From positions 10,178,001-10,242,000 of the forward strand of contig NC_053043.1 in assembly GCF_003473485.1 (NCBI RefSeq): a DNA stretch of 64,000 nt. The letters are read 5' to 3'. Below the pieces are notes generated by a model. It saw only the letters and a list, made by a program, of their open reading frames with translations. It had not been told where the DNA came from and did no database searches. The DNA comes from Medicago truncatula (Eukaryota > Streptophyta > Magnoliopsida > Fabales > Fabaceae). A program made the translations under genes and the position numbers. Each line of letters begins with the position of its first letter. The stretch's first letter is position 1. Shown in pieces: positions 49,855 to 62,732 of the stretch.

Positions 49855-51130
49855 TGTTGTGTGAATTGAAAAAAGTGGAAGTCCCACATCGGATGGAACA
49901 CATATTAGTAGTGTTTATATAGTGGGGGTGTACCTCTAAGAGGTACATAGTTATGTGGACGAAGTAAGCACTAGAGAATAAAATATATTGATATATATTT
50001 TATTATTTGGAAATGATAAATTAAATAATTAATTTAATCATTATTAGAAAGTACTTTCTTAGTCCCCAAGTTTTGCTAAAATAATTTGGAACGCAATCTA
50101 GAATATTTTGGAACACAATCTGAAATATTTGGGGGGAAGGCAATCTAATATATTTTAGTACATGATCTAAAATATATTTTGATACTCAGTAATATATTTC
50201 TGTACTGAATAATATATTTTTATACTCAATATGATATATTTTGAGACTCAATTTGAGATATTTTTTGTACTAGATCTAATATGAGAATTACTTACTCCCA
50301 AAGTTTCTCACTTATTAGTTGTGAACTTTCTCTACAAATAGAGAGCTCACACAGTGCATTCCACACACCGAAATTCACAGTTGATGCTTCCTGTGTTTTT
50401 CCTCTCTTCTCCCTCCTTCGACTTGTGTTGACAAGTCCTTCTTCTTTTTTCTACTCTTTTCTGTCGCTTCGAAATTAAGAGTGTTCTTAAGACCATATAG
50501 TCCATTGTCGATATATTGTCCCTTCGGAATCAAGAATGGTCTTAAGAGCATAGTCCCTTCAATTATTTATGTCCTTTTAGAATAAAGAATATTTTAAGAT
50601 CATAGTCCATTTTCGGTATAATAAGAATGATCTTAAACATATATATTCTTCTTCAATTCATGGAGAAGTTAGATGTTAGACTGGTCGTAACACCATATTT
50701 GAGTAGTTGAAATACCATATTGATATTTGGAGAAGTTAAAAATTAGAATGGTGGTAATACCATATTTGAGTGGTCTCAACACCAAAATAGAGTGGTCATA
50801 GTACCATATTGATTTCAGTATTAAAAGAATGGTCTTAGTACCATATTGAAGGTGTAATTCTCGAACGGTTTTCTACAGTGCATAGTTAACCGCACAGTTG
50901 CAGCTGAGCTTGTTTTATCCTGGAGGCGGCGTGGTTGATAGTCTGCCTTGCACAATTTTGGGCAGTGCCACGAAACGTCTTAAAGAGAGCGACCTGGTCG
51001 TGACTCAACCTAGTAACAACTTCGGTAGATAATAGAATTTAGAAATCCAAATACAAGAGTTTGGAAATCCAAAAACAACAATTTTAAGACGTTCTTATCT
51101 GCTATGTCTACCGAAGAAGTTAATTATTGC
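49855..51130 (+). mobile_element. LTR-retrotransposon segment (LTR and leader)
   Basis: TGTTGTGTGAATTG at 49855 followed by AAGTCCCACATCGGATGG is a common start of plant LTRs. ATATATTTT...ACTCAAT units recur at 50140-50270. A CTACAAATAG TATA-like site lies near 50330 with a CT-rich tract after it. ACGTCTTAAAGAGAGCGACC at about 50969 marks leader-like sequence. The words ATGGTCTTA/ACCATATTGA recur at 50520-50850. I see no gag-pol. The right limit and family are uncertain. Confidence 0.55.
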
Positions 51131-51361
51131 TGCGAACTGTGAAACTTTTAGTTTTTTTCTTTCTTCCCAAAAGTAGTAGTTTTCTCGTAGATGTATGCAT
51201 TGTTGTGATGAAATCGAACACCTTTTTTGATCAACCTAACTGCCCTACCTCTCCCCTGCCTGCATAATTGCTTTTGCTATGTATGTTTGTTTTTCACTTT
51301 TTGGTTTTGGTTTTGTAGTAAAATTAGAACTCTGATAGCAACTTTTTGATGAAGACAAAAG

Positions 51362-52105
51362 ATGGCAGGAACTGAAAATGAAGGGGACAAGTCTTCTCGC
51401 GGTAATGACTGGGAGGTTGTATCTCTCACAACATCAACTTATGCAGCTACTCCTGGTCCACGTGAAGTTGAGTTGAAGGATGATGACAAGGAAGATGCAT
51501 ACGCAATAAATGAAGCTGAGACATCGAACGCTTTGTTCATGTCTGGTCACTTCGCCTTTCCACCAAGTAAGCATGAAAACTTGCCATTGGAAACAGACTA
51601 TAGTGAGATTCATAATGAATCCGGAGACAAAGGTGTTGCCTTTGAAGAGACTTATGAAGAAGCAGCCAAGCCTAGTGGAAAGGATGAAGAAAACTTGACA
51701 TTAGAAGGATTGGATGTGTCAAAGGGAGTTTGAGGATATGAAATATTATGATGAGAAAATCAACAGATTATCTATTCATGGAAAATAGTTTGAGGAAGGT
51801 ACAACTCTACCAGATTTTGGTTTGACTGAAAAAGAGGAAAGTATATATCATAGCCCTGCAAAATACACTTCTTTCCCCAGTGAAACAGACATTGGTGTTG
51901 TGACAGCATACGATGAAAACGTAGTTGAGTCTGAAACAACCGAATCAGCAGAGCAGGAGACAAAGGTATCTCCTGATGATTTATCACTGTCAAATAACTC
52001 TTCCAAAGATGACAAACAAAACCCTTCAGATCTTCCTTGCGGAGCTTGGTGGAAGCGAGGGGTTGCCTCCATATATGCTCATGCAAAGGAGGCAAATACA
52101 TTATG
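51362..52105 (+). pseudogene. Truncated ATG8-interacting-protein (ATI1-like) gene
   Basis: The N-terminus MAGTENEGDKSSRGNDWEVV, then SLTTSTYAATPGPREVE and ALFMSGHFAFPPSKHENLPLE, matches the conserved start of plant ATI1/ATI2, ER/plastid-associated proteins that bind ATG8 in selective autophagy. The C-terminal block LPCGAWWKRGVASIYAHAKEANTLW (52035-52104) also matches. In between, a frameshift at about 51728 and a TAG at 51786-51788 break the frame. A plausible donor follows TG at 52105, but the exon with the transmembrane segment is not found; LINE sequence starts about 100 bp on. A likely leader with a 3' splice site (TTTTGTAG) at about 51320 suggests genomic, not processed, origin. Confidence 0.82.
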
Positions 52106-52199
52106 GTATGTTTTCATTACGAGATATTATTCTAATAATACCACAAATTAAAATTGATGAACAATAGCTTTGGTGAACAACATGATGAAGGTGAATATT

Positions 52200-52590
52200 G
52201 TTGAAGGGAAAAATCGTGTGGAAAAAATGGATTTTTGACCACTATCTACGAAGCATGAATACTACACCGAACAAAACTCGAGTTATGACCCAACATACAT
52301 TAACAAAAATCCTTCGAAAATATCTACCTTTTGAAGACTCGCGCTACTATAGTATCTTGGTTGGTTTCAGGGCTCCAACATTGCTTCTCTAACATAGCCA
52401 AAATAAATCATATGTATGTCGAGAACCCATATATCACCGTGTTCCTTTCTCATAGCCAGCTTCTTCCATCTTCGCTAATTGTTTCCTTTTCCATCATGTT
52501 TATTGGACCCTCCCACCAAAAGGAATTCAACATTTTTTGAATTTCATCCCCTAAAGTTGTTGGCAAGAGGAATGAACTCATAAAATATTA
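52200..52590 (-). pseudogene. LINE reverse-transcriptase fragment
   Basis: Minus-strand translation in shifting frames shows SSFLLPTTLGDEIQKMLNSF, WWEG, KLAMRKEHG, LAMLEKQCWS-like and DTIVARVFK. These are the conserved words after the reverse-transcriptase core of plant L1-type LINEs (FLLPT...DIQKM..FWW). There are several stops. It points opposite to the next LINE piece. Confidence 0.65.
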
Positions 52591-52699
52591 AAGCTTATAA
52601 ATTATAACAATTGAGATTAACTGATATTAAATGATAATGTAAAAAAAATTACACATTCATTTAATGATATATCATCAAATAGATAATTATAAGAATTAA

Positions 52700-53530
52700 T
52701 AAATTAAAGAGGCATAGAGACACATTAACTAAATCGATGGAGAAGTTTGAAAATGGCGGTGGAGTTTGTTTTCTTGGGAGGAGAGTTTGTGGGGGAGTGT
52801 GGTGAGCATATGGGTTTGAAACCTTCATTCTTCCCATCGTTATACGGTGATCAATGCTTATCAAAGTTTGACCGAAGAAGCTGAGCGAGAATCTTATAAC
52901 AACAGTTCAATTATAAACGATAATCTGTTATGGATAAAAGAAATTTCGTTAAAAATAAATTTGTTTTCTTGTTGTTTGATTCTTAATCGAATTCCAACGA
53001 GAGAAAACTTAGTTCGGTGGAATGTTCTTTTGAACAATGTCCAAATTTGTACGACTGAGTGTGGTTTGAGCGAAAATATGTATCATCTTTTTGTTACTTG
53101 TGATTTTTACTGTAAAATTTGGATGGTGGTTTCTTTTTGGTTAGATTTTTCAACGACGGCTCAAGGGAATTTACTGAATCATCTAATTCAGTTCACAAAG
53201 TTTGGTGGGTTTTCTAAATAGGTTCAATTGACATTTAACATTATTTGACTTTTAGTTGTGTGGATAATCCAGAAAGAGAGGAACATGCACATATTTCAGT
53301 ATAAAGAGGAAGATATTAATTCTTTAAATGAAAATGTTAAGCTTCATATATTTTGATGGTTTAAATCGACATATATCTTATTCGATTTCGACTATAATTA
53401 TTGGAGGCCTAATCATCTTCTTTGCCTAACTGGTGTCATGTAGTTTTCTTCTTCTTTTGCTTGTGCGTGTTTGTTCTAGCTTATTCACCACAAGGTGGAA
53501 TTCTTATTACATACCTGCTTAACCAAAAAA
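52700..53530 (+). pseudogene. LINE C-terminal fragment (zf-RVT)
   Basis: A 124-aa open frame (52847-53221) contains LLWIKEISLKINLFSCCLIL, RIPTRENLVRW and YHLFVTCDFYCKIW, the reverse-transcriptase zinc-binding region. Downstream frames give IIQKERNMHIFQYKE and NENVKLHIF, the usual tail of the LINE ORF2. The 5' part is missing and the reading frame is interrupted. The 3' UTR runs to about 53530, ending near CTTAACCAAAAAAG. Confidence 0.7.
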
Positions 53531-54427
53531 GAAGAGAGGGGCATCTTTATCTCCCAATATGATTATTTGAAGAGATGTATGGAAAACAAAAATAAAATAG
53601 AAATAGAAAAATAGAGTAAGATTAAAACTATAGCCACTCGATTAACATAGAACTACTGGACACCACTTATGTACCATTAAGGTACCTGTACCAATGTTAT
53701 ATAACATTGACCAATAAAAATGTGCCACATACTGATATTACTTTATAAATAATTTATTTGATATATGTTTTTTAAAGTATGTGCTACATGGCATACCTTA
53801 ATTGACTAATGTTATATAACATAATGGTCAATGCCCCTCTGCACTTTATGTAGACGAAATGACCATCTTTAGGGCAAATAAGTCCTGCTGCATGCTTAAT
53901 GGCCCGACCCCACTTTGCTATTAAATAGTAAATAAATGCCAAAGCAGAAGAAAGCACAAGTGGCTGCACTACACACATTACATGTTTTTTTTTGAAACGT
54001 TAACTTGTGATTTTAGGGTATAAGTTAAAAAATTAAATATATTTTTTTTTAAAAATTTGTGCATTCTTATCTCAAAGGTTGTAAAAGTTATACTTTCAAT
54101 ATAAAATTTATTTTAAATTTTTATTTTAAATTTTTTAACTTGTGTCCTAAAGGTACAAGATAACATAATCTTTTTTATTTATGTGTATAGTCACTGTAGT
54201 GACATCAAATATCAGCCCCAGTGGCCAGTAGATATTCAATCATATTGTAAAAAAAAGGTTTAAAAGTTACCAAAAAAAGCTATATCACATAGCTCAATTG
54301 AAAGCAGCAATGTTTGATGTTATAACAGAGAAGGAAGGGAGCGGCAATCACGCGCGTAAGAGGGGTACGAAATTTACGCGTACATAAAAATGGAAAATTA
54401 AACTATTCCGACCAAACAAACAATTTA
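53531..54427. other. Intergenic, no gene seen
   Basis: AT-rich. ATGTTATATAACAT occurs near 53694 and TGTTATATAACATAA near 53809, short palindromes of unknown meaning. No coding sequence recognised. Confidence 0.5.
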
Positions 54428-55054
54428 GGGTAATGCTATCCAGTGTTTCAGATCCACCGGTTAAGAAGCAATAAATTCATAGATTTTATTTATCTACCTT
54501 AATTAAAGTGAGAAATAATAAGTAACTAATTAAAATTAATAAAAGCTGTGATCAATACTCTCTAAAGGATGCAATTTTGTTTTGAAGAGAATTTAATTAC
54601 ACATTTAATGATTTTGTATTTGATATTTTATCCGAATATGTTTTATCTTTGAAATTGCTAATTTATTTTGGACTTTAAAATATCTTGTCTTTATTTAATT
54701 ATTTCAACAACTTTTAATTAAAAAAATGAAAGAAGACAATATGTTGAGTAAAATTCATCGTAAAATTCACGGGACGAAAAAATATGGTGCAAAAAAAAAT
54801 TCACGGAAAAAACAATATTGTTATGAGGAAAACTTACACGAAGAATTCAAATAATATTATATTTCTATTTCACATGATATAAATTGATCAACTCTCAAAA
54901 TTATATAATAGTTGTTGTGCCTTTAAGAGAGTATTAAATACAATTTTAATTAATTGGTTTATTATTTCTCATATTAATTGAGATAAAATAAATGAAAATG
55001 ATCAATTTATTGCTCCTTTAACCAGTGCCCCAGGGGCACCGGTTAGCAACACCC
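54428..55054. mobile_element. Mutator-type MITE with TIRs of about 130 bp and 9-bp duplication
   Basis: The left end GGGTAATGCTATCCAGTG and right end CACCGGTTAGCAACACCC are inverted. Homology continues inward for about 130 bp (AAGCAATAAATT, GAGAAATAATAA, AATACTCTCT). Exact 9-bp duplications AACAATTTA lie at 54419-54427 and 55055-55063. The interior is non-coding. Confidence 0.88.
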
Positions 55055-55474
55055 AACAATTTATTTAGTATTTGAAGTTAATAATTAAACAATTGAATTC
55101 AAAAGATGAATGAACTTCATGAAATGAATGATCGTTCAAAAAATCCGTATTTAATTCTTAAGTGGAACAATATTTTGTTAGACTATATTTATCTCAGAGT
55201 TGAATTCTAAATTATCAATGCACCTTCTTGTAGAAATTGAAGTGTTAACACAAACAATACAAGCAAAGGAATTTGGATCTCAAATAGAGATATAGAGTAG
55301 AAGGAACGAACATGAAACACAAAGAAATAAGAGAAATAATGGGAGCGAGGTAGAGAGTACAACTGACTCACAATGCATCATAACATCACACATCAAATGA
55401 CCCATATAACTCGCTCACCGTGAACGACTTGCTTCACTCTTACCCTAACATCACCCATGACTTGATAATGTTAA

Positions 55475-55862
55475 GGCTTTGTTTGGGAGTTTGGAGGGGA
55501 GAGGAAGGGAGAGTTTTGGTAAAAAGGAAGAAGCAAGTGGAAAAAATAGAAGACATTGGGAGGAGAGGGTTTTGAAGGTTAATTTTTTACTCATAATAAA
55601 GAATACCCCTCATTTGGGGGAACTAAAAAATTGTATTGGGGGAGGGTTTTGGGGTTATGGAGGGTTTATATGAATTTTTCAAATTCAATCTATGTTGTTG
55701 TAATATTCTTAAAATTAAAAGTATATTAATCATACGTATTAGTTTATCATTCTCTAAAAAACTGTTCTTTTAAAAAATGTGAATTTTTTGTCCATTTTTC
55801 TATATATTTCCAACCCCCCAAAGCCCTCCTCTCCCTTCCCCTCCAAACTTCCAAACAAAGGC
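55475..55862. mobile_element. Tourist-like (PIF/Harbinger) MITE
   Basis: The termini GGCTTTGTTTGGGAGTTTGG and CCAAACTTCCAAACAAAGGC are inverted. Flanking TAA trinucleotides (55472-55474 and 55863-55865) match the TWA target of PIF/Harbinger. Length 388 bp; the purine-rich left arm (GGAGGGGAGAGGAAGGGAGAG) is mirrored on the right. A 64-aa frame inside is chance. Confidence 0.75.
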
Positions 55863-55865
55863 TAA

Positions 55866-57863
55866 ATGAATATCTAATCTTATCATGAGTTTCACGTCAA
55901 TTTAGTCTATGAACATGTAGGATATATGCATCCGAATCTGTAATATTTACGACACTAAAATCATTGATCGGATTTGCACTCTATCAAAGCTACTTTTTCA
56001 AACTTATTAAATTATTTTACTTCAAAAAAAAAATCATTGATTGTATTTAACGTCAATTTAGTCTTTGAACATGTAAGCTCCACTTGATATATAACACGAG
56101 TATTCCTTGATTCACAAGATTCAAAATTAATGAACAAACACTTACAATTTTGAGATTCAATTTTGTTATTTTTTTTATTTACTCTAAATTCTATATTTTA
56201 TCACCTAAGAACACTTGAATGAGATGGTATTTTTTTTTCAGTTTAACTAGAGGTTATACCCAATTCACTTAAAGAAAAAGCATAATATTTTTATATGGAT
56301 TTAACTTATATAATGTAGTCCCATACACACAACTCAGTTGGTAGATCCAAGGACAATATTATGCAAGGGTTAGAGTTCGAACTTTAGACTGCCTCATTTC
56401 TCCATATTTAAAATGTGTGAACTCAAACTATTAGACTATTCGACAAAAAAACAGTGTAGACGACTTTTACACATTCAATCTATCATAGCGGTTGATCATT
56501 AAAAGTTTGACTTTTTTCTTACAAATTAAATGATACTCATCTATCCATTAAAGTTGATAGAGTATATCGATACAACATAAATTCAAAGTCACTGAAAAAA
56601 ATGAAACTGCAAACAAATTTAGAGCATCTATGTTAATAACCCATTACTTGATAAAATTAAGTTGCAATCTTATTGGTGGCTAAAAGCAAATCGTCAAAAT
56701 TTTGTTTTTTCTTATCATTTGTGGTGGCTTAACCCATTATTTTGTTTGAGTATTCATTTGTAATAAGGTAGTTTTTTTTTCACTTTTTTCTTAGTTTCTT
56801 ATTTTTGTGATGTAAACTTGTATTCTTTTTGTCGGTTTTGTTTTGGCATTCTTGTGTTGAAATTTTCAGATTTTCAGTAATATATTCCATTTTACCTTCT
56901 TAATAAAAACATAACAAAAAAAAGCTTATAAAGTTACAAATATGACTATATTATGTGTAACGTTGACGACAAAAAAATTATTGATGAATCTCCACTTCTC
57001 AAAATTAATCTTTCAATTTAAATCAAGAAATAAAAAAAAATACATAAAAAAGAAAAACCAAAACAAACAATATCGTGTTAAGACACAAAAACATACGAAA
57101 GAAAACTTAAAATACATCCTAAAAAAAACTTAAAATATATAAAAAATCATTTATTTATCTAAAAGAGAAATATAAAGCGTCTCTAAAAAAACCAAAGAAA
57201 AAGATAAAAATAATTTAAATTGATGAGTTTAGATCAAAATTGACCTTTTTGATATATTTTTTTTTTTTAGAAAGTAAATTTTTTGAATTAAACTTTTTCA
57301 ATTTTTTCTCGATTTCACACGTGATTTCCTTTATGTCTCTTTTTAATTTTTTTACAGATATGTTTTCATTTATTATCACACCTTTTAATTAATTAGTTGT
57401 TTTTTTAGGGGAAAATTGATTATAGGATCAAATACTTATCAATTAGTAACAAAAAAAAAAAAAACCTTATCAATTAAGAATAAAAAAAAAAAAGTTTCCG
57501 TTTGCAAATACAGCAAAGTACCAAAAAAACAAAACATAATAGTCAGAATTTCAATTCTCAAGCTTTTACACACAGATTTGTTCTCTCTCTCAATCTTCGT
57601 TTTTCTCTTCTCTCTCTTTCTCAACCCTGCTTCTGCATTTTCAACATCAATTTCACAAACCCATCAACATAAATCGTATCTTTTTCATAACCCTTCTCTC
57701 TCTCTCTCAAACTCAATGTAACTGCTTGAAACTATTCAATCTTCCATAACCCTTTTAACAAAAGCTTCAAACTTTACACTCTCAATTCAATTACAAACAC
57801 ATCCACAACAATAACTCAAACTGGGTCATCTTTATTTTCCCCAAAGTGAATAGGATCTGAACA
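55866..57863. other. Intergenic and GAUT4 upstream region
   Basis: AT-rich with A-runs to about 57500. A degenerate SINE-like sequence lies at 56318-56392 (ACAACTCAGTTGGTAG and GAGTTCGAAC boxes). From about 57560 the sequence becomes CT-rich (TTCTCTCTCTC), the likely 5' leader of GAUT4. Confidence 0.45.
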
Positions 57864-60800
57864 ATGATGGGGGTTAGAAACATTGTCTTGTTATTGCTTT
57901 GTATTACTGTTGTTGCTCCTATTGTTCTTTACACTGATCGTCTTGGTTCCTTTGAATCTTCACCCTCCAGTGAGTTTCCCTTTTCTTTTCTTTTCTTTCT
58001 CAATAATTTCTTTAATTTTCGTTATTTATTTCATAATGATGATTTTCGTTAATTTTTTTTTTTTTTAATGTGTTTTGCAGCTAAACAAGAGTTTATTGAA
58101 GAAGTTACTGTTTTGGTAAGTGATTATTTGTTAATGCCCTTCAGTGATTCTCTGGTTCTTTCTTTTGTTTTGTATAATTAGGAGTAATTAGTGATAGTTA
58201 GAGATCTTTGAGTTTTTGAATCTTGTTTTTATGTTTTGTGTCAGCCTTTGAGTACAGCAGACTCTGGTCACTTGAATCTGCTTCCTCAGGTAACGTTCCT
58301 TTATTTTTCTAGTTAATTTTTTATATTTTATGTATAATTGTGCATGTGTGTATTTGTAGGAAGAAATTTTTATGAATGCTGAATCTGTGATATTTTTTAT
58401 TTATGGCTGAAATATATATTGTTTTGTAAATAGGAAACTTCAACAGTTCTTAAGGAACCAATTGGAGTTGTGTATACAAATGAGGATTCAATTAACAGAA
58501 GGAATTTGCCTCGAGGTATTTTATTTGCGATTTCTTCTGTTGTTTAGTTAGATTTGCGGGGTCATGGTTATTGAAGTTTTGTTCATTTGTAACATTATTG
58601 TTATGTTATGTTGACTCAGGTTTGCAATTGGCGAAAACAAGGGAGCACGTGTCAGCAAGAGTATTGTCAGCCACAACCAAGGAAGATCAAGCTGAAAAGG
58701 ATGCCACCATCAAACTTGTGACGGATGAAATTAAGCAAGGAAATCAAAGCGGTGAGGGTACCTTGGAGAAAGCCGATGCAACTGGTGAAAATGTAAACGG
58801 GGAAGATGCTATTGATGTTGATGATAATGATGGGAAACTCGCTAAATCGTCTCATGATTCTACTCAAGAGCCTCTAGTTAAGGTAGGTGATATATTTTCC
58901 TCTTGGTTTATATGTTGTTTCTCTGTTCAGTTTGTATCATTTACTGCTGCATTGTCATGGAAGTCTTAAATAGGTGTTAATTTTTGGAATAAAGGTTTTA
59001 CACGTGTATGTTTTAAGGGGTTGACTGTGCGTTTTTTTAGTTTGATATATAAATTTTACTTAGAGTATAAATAGGCGCATGTTTTCAGAACGTCTTCACG
59101 ATAAAGACATCTTTTAAGACTTGACCATGTTTTAATTGTAGAGGACATGAAACAGATTCATGTTGGGTGCAATCTTGTGCATATATGACATAGAGAAGTT
59201 GATTGGCTGCAATATCTTCTAATTTTCCTTATTTGTTTTTTTGAATAATATTTTTGTTGTATTTAAATGTGGGTTTGAGTATGAGAAAGATCAAAACAAA
59301 TGGCAGTTATTTTAACTACTAGTTTCGATCAAGGATAGTGGACAATAAATTTGCTGATGTATTGTTGCCCGTTTCAACATTTATTAGGGCATTTAGGTTT
59401 TTTCCGTTTCATAAGTGATTAATCTCTTTACAGGGTACCATGCTGGAGCAACAACAAACAACAGAAATTTCTAGCGGAACAAACAAGAGAAGACCTGAGA
59501 CCAATAAGCAAAATGACCAAATGCCATCGGATGCTCGGGTACAACAACTAAAAGATCAACTCATCCAAGCCAAGGTCTATCTTTCCCTTCCAGTGGTTAA
59601 AAGCAACCCTCATCTCACTCGGGAGCTTCGTTTAAGGGTTAAAGAAGTTTCACGAACACTCGGAGAAGCAACCAAAGATTCTGATTTACCTAGAAAGTAG
59701 GTTAAGCTGTTATATTTTTTCAAATTGTCCTGTTATTATGATTCATATAAACGTGATGAATATCCCAATTTTTTCACTGATTTGCAACTTTTTCGGTCTT
59801 AATGTATATTTGTACTAATGACAGCGCTAAAGAGAAGATGAAGGCAATGGAGCAAACATTGTTGAAAGGAAAGCAAATTCAAGACGATTGTGCTTCTGTT
59901 GTGAAGAAGCTCCGGGCTATGATCCATTCAACAGAAGAGCAGCTACATGTGCTAAAGAAGCAGACTCTGTTCTTAACACAATTGACGGCAAAAACACTGC
60001 CAAAAGGTCTTCATTGTCTTCCGTTGCGACTTACAACCGAGTATTATAAGTTGAATTCTTCTCAGCAGCAGTTTCCAAATCAAGAGAAGTTAGAAGACCC
60101 GCAACTATACCATTATGCAATATTTTCAGACAACATATTGGCAACAGCTGTTGTTGTAAACTCAACTGTTCTCAATGCTAAGGTAAATATTTTCTAGTTT
60201 GAGAACTTTCAATAATCGACAAACCAATGGTGCTTAGTTGCTCATTGTAATATTGTTCCAATAAAATTTCAGGATGCATCAAAACATGTTTTTCACATAG
60301 TTACCGATAGGCTCAACTATGCTGCAATGAGGATGTGGTTTTTAGTTAATTCACCCGGCAAGGCAACCATTCAGGTTCAAAACATTGAGGACTTCACATG
60401 GTTGAATGCAAGTTACAGCCCTGTACTTAAGCAGTTGGCTTCCCCAGCTATGATAGATTATTACTTCAAGGCTCATAAAGCAACTTCTGATTCAAACCTG
60501 AAGTTTCGGAATCCGAAGTATTTATCTATCTTGAACCATCTTCGTTTTTACCTGCCCGAGGTGTTTCCAAAGCTCAACAAAGTATTGTTTTTGGACGATG
60601 ATATAGTTGTGCAGAAAGATCTCACCGGTCTTTGGTCAATTGACTTGAAAGGCAATGTAAATGGAGCTGTAGAAACTTGTGGAGAAAGTTTCCATCGATT
60701 TGATCGTTATCTGAACTTCTCAAATCCTCTTATTGCAAAGAATTTTGATCCTCATGCTTGTGGGTGGGCCTACGGAATGAATGTATTTGATTTAGTCCAA

Positions 60801-61456
60801 TGGAAGAGGCAAAAGATCACAGAGGTGTACCACAACTGGCAGAATTTGGTAAGTGATGTACACTGGTTTATTTTTTATATAGTATCCCGTATGATTGAAA
60901 TGAAGCACCGACGCAGACACCAAACACAACACTGACATGTCGACACTGACACCGGTGATAATTTGAGAAAACAGAATAATTGAATGTAATCACTCATGTC
61001 AATGTCGTATCAGTTTTGAACACTAGACACACATTCAATATGAAGTGTCAGTGTCAAATATAACTTACTTTAACCATATGATTTAGGGGAATTGCTGTTA
61101 CATTCCTATGTTTTTGGGATGTTTTGTTTCTTTCTTGGATGAATTGTGAACTGATTTTGTTTCTACTTACTGAAATTCAGAATCATGATAGACAACTGTG
61201 GAAGTTAGGAACACTGCCACCAGGTCTCATAACCTTCTGGAAACGCACTTTCCCACTGAACAAAGCGTGGCATGTGTTGGGTCTTGGCTACAATCCCAAC
61301 GTCAACCAAAAAGATATTGATCGGGCTGCTGTTATGCACTACAATGGGAACATGAAGCCATGGTTGGAGATAAGTATTCCCAAGTTTAGAGGTTACTGGA
61401 CAAAGTATGTCAACTATAATCATGTCTATTTGCGAGAATGCAACATCAATCCGTAG
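57864..61456 (+). CDS. GAUT4: Galacturonosyltransferase, GAUT4-like (GT8)
   Basis: Nine exons: 57864-57969, 58081-58115, 58245-58289, 58434-58515, 58620-58882, 59434-59696, 59825-60182, 60273-60848, 61181-61456. All GT/AG; the joined frame gives 667 aa (Arabidopsis GAUT4 is 616). The enzyme transfers galacturonic acid from UDP-GalA to homogalacturonan, the pectin backbone, in the Golgi. Residues 5-24 form a type II membrane anchor. A variable, acidic stem follows (about 60-210), longer than in Arabidopsis, then a helical region (DARVQQLKDQLIQAKVYLSL). The GT8 domain has HIVTDRLNYAAM (392-403), KVLFLDDDIVVQ with the metal-binding DDD at 492-494, CGWAYGMNVFDL (547-558) and HYNGNMKPW (629-637). 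The end YLRECNINP is typical. Intact. Confidence 0.96.
60899..61056. mobile_element. MITE in GAUT4 intron 8
   Basis: ATGAAGCACCGACGCAGACACC on the left and ATGAAGTGTCAGTGTCAA on the right enclose GACATGTCGACACTGACACC and AATGTCGTATCAG. This CGACAC-rich composition is that of a dispersed legume repeat that I know from recognition only. Limits are approximate. Confidence 0.5.
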
Positions 61457-62732
61457 ATAGAGATGGGTCAGTATGATATCATTCAAGTTTTGTGATGTCA
61501 AATCCTAAATGTGTAGGGCTTCTGTTTTTTTAAAGCTTCACAATTCATTTTTTGTATTAAGTTTTTTTCATGTTTTATATCAGTATTTTTTGAATTGGTG
61601 CATAGAAGGTTTAGAGCGTACAAAGTGCAGAGATGCTAACTGTACTTGTAAATGGAACATGAAACGAAGAGGCTATTCTTTAAGTTTTAGAGTGTGCCTT
61701 TCTCAGAACATCGCTTATATCTCGTCTCGTTTCTATTAGTTGATATGTACATGTTTCATTTTAAGCTTACACTCTCTTGGTCTCTTCAATAGCAAGTGTA
61801 GGGTGGCTGCAGTATTCTTTTGCTAATATGTAACAATATCTGGTGCAATAACAAATTTTAACCCATCATAAATCTCTTGTTGAACATGTTTATTTTCGAG
61901 CGTCTGATCTAAATCAATGGTCAAGATTGTTTGAAATAAATTTCTGAGCCAGCTGATCTCAAATTAATGACTGAGATTGAGTAGTGCATGATACTATTAC
62001 TGTATGGAATTAGTTAGGATCCTAACAGCAAAAGTTTACCTTGAAATTGACAGATGGTGTAGTCTAACTGTGTTTTATTAATAAAATTAGACATGGTGGT
62101 GGATTTTACCAATATACAGCTTAAGAGTTGTTGTTGCCTTGGTGGGAGAGAATGAAGGTTTATCATGTATGTAGATGTTACTTTAGCAGCCAAAGTGTTA
62201 AGTTGGTTTGTTGTAGTTATTATCAATCAATAATTAGCTACACCGACGATGCATGTAAATGGAAGAAGGTATGGTAGGAAATGGTTAAAAAATGTTGATA
62301 CTACAAAATGGAAAGATAGAGAAAAAGTAGAAGTGAGGTAGCTTGTAGTACACGAGGCATCATGTGCATAACATAATTTGGTAGGGTCCAACTCCCATTC
62401 CTGTGTTGCCTAATTGGACAGACAAGCATTAAAAAACATAAAAAAATAAATGGTAGGTACAAAGAAACAACACTTTTGTGAATTGTCATGACATGGTGGT
62501 GGAACCCATTTTGATCATGTGTATATCTTTCTCTAGAGCTGTCAAGTTGGCTGGCTAGATTGTGCCGTTGCAAGTTTAAGACAAATTTCTGTCAATTTGG
62601 GAAGACAGTAACACGAATGAGTTAGTTGTTTTTGGCTACAGTGACGGTGGACTCTAATAAGTTTAAGGATTTAACCTATCTAAGACTAAAGTGAACAATT
62701 CACTTTTCAAGACTAAAGGAAGTTGTTCTTAA
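61457..62732. other. GAUT4 3' region and intergenic
   Basis: Probable 3' UTR to about 61850. The rest shows no recognisable gene. Confidence 0.45.
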
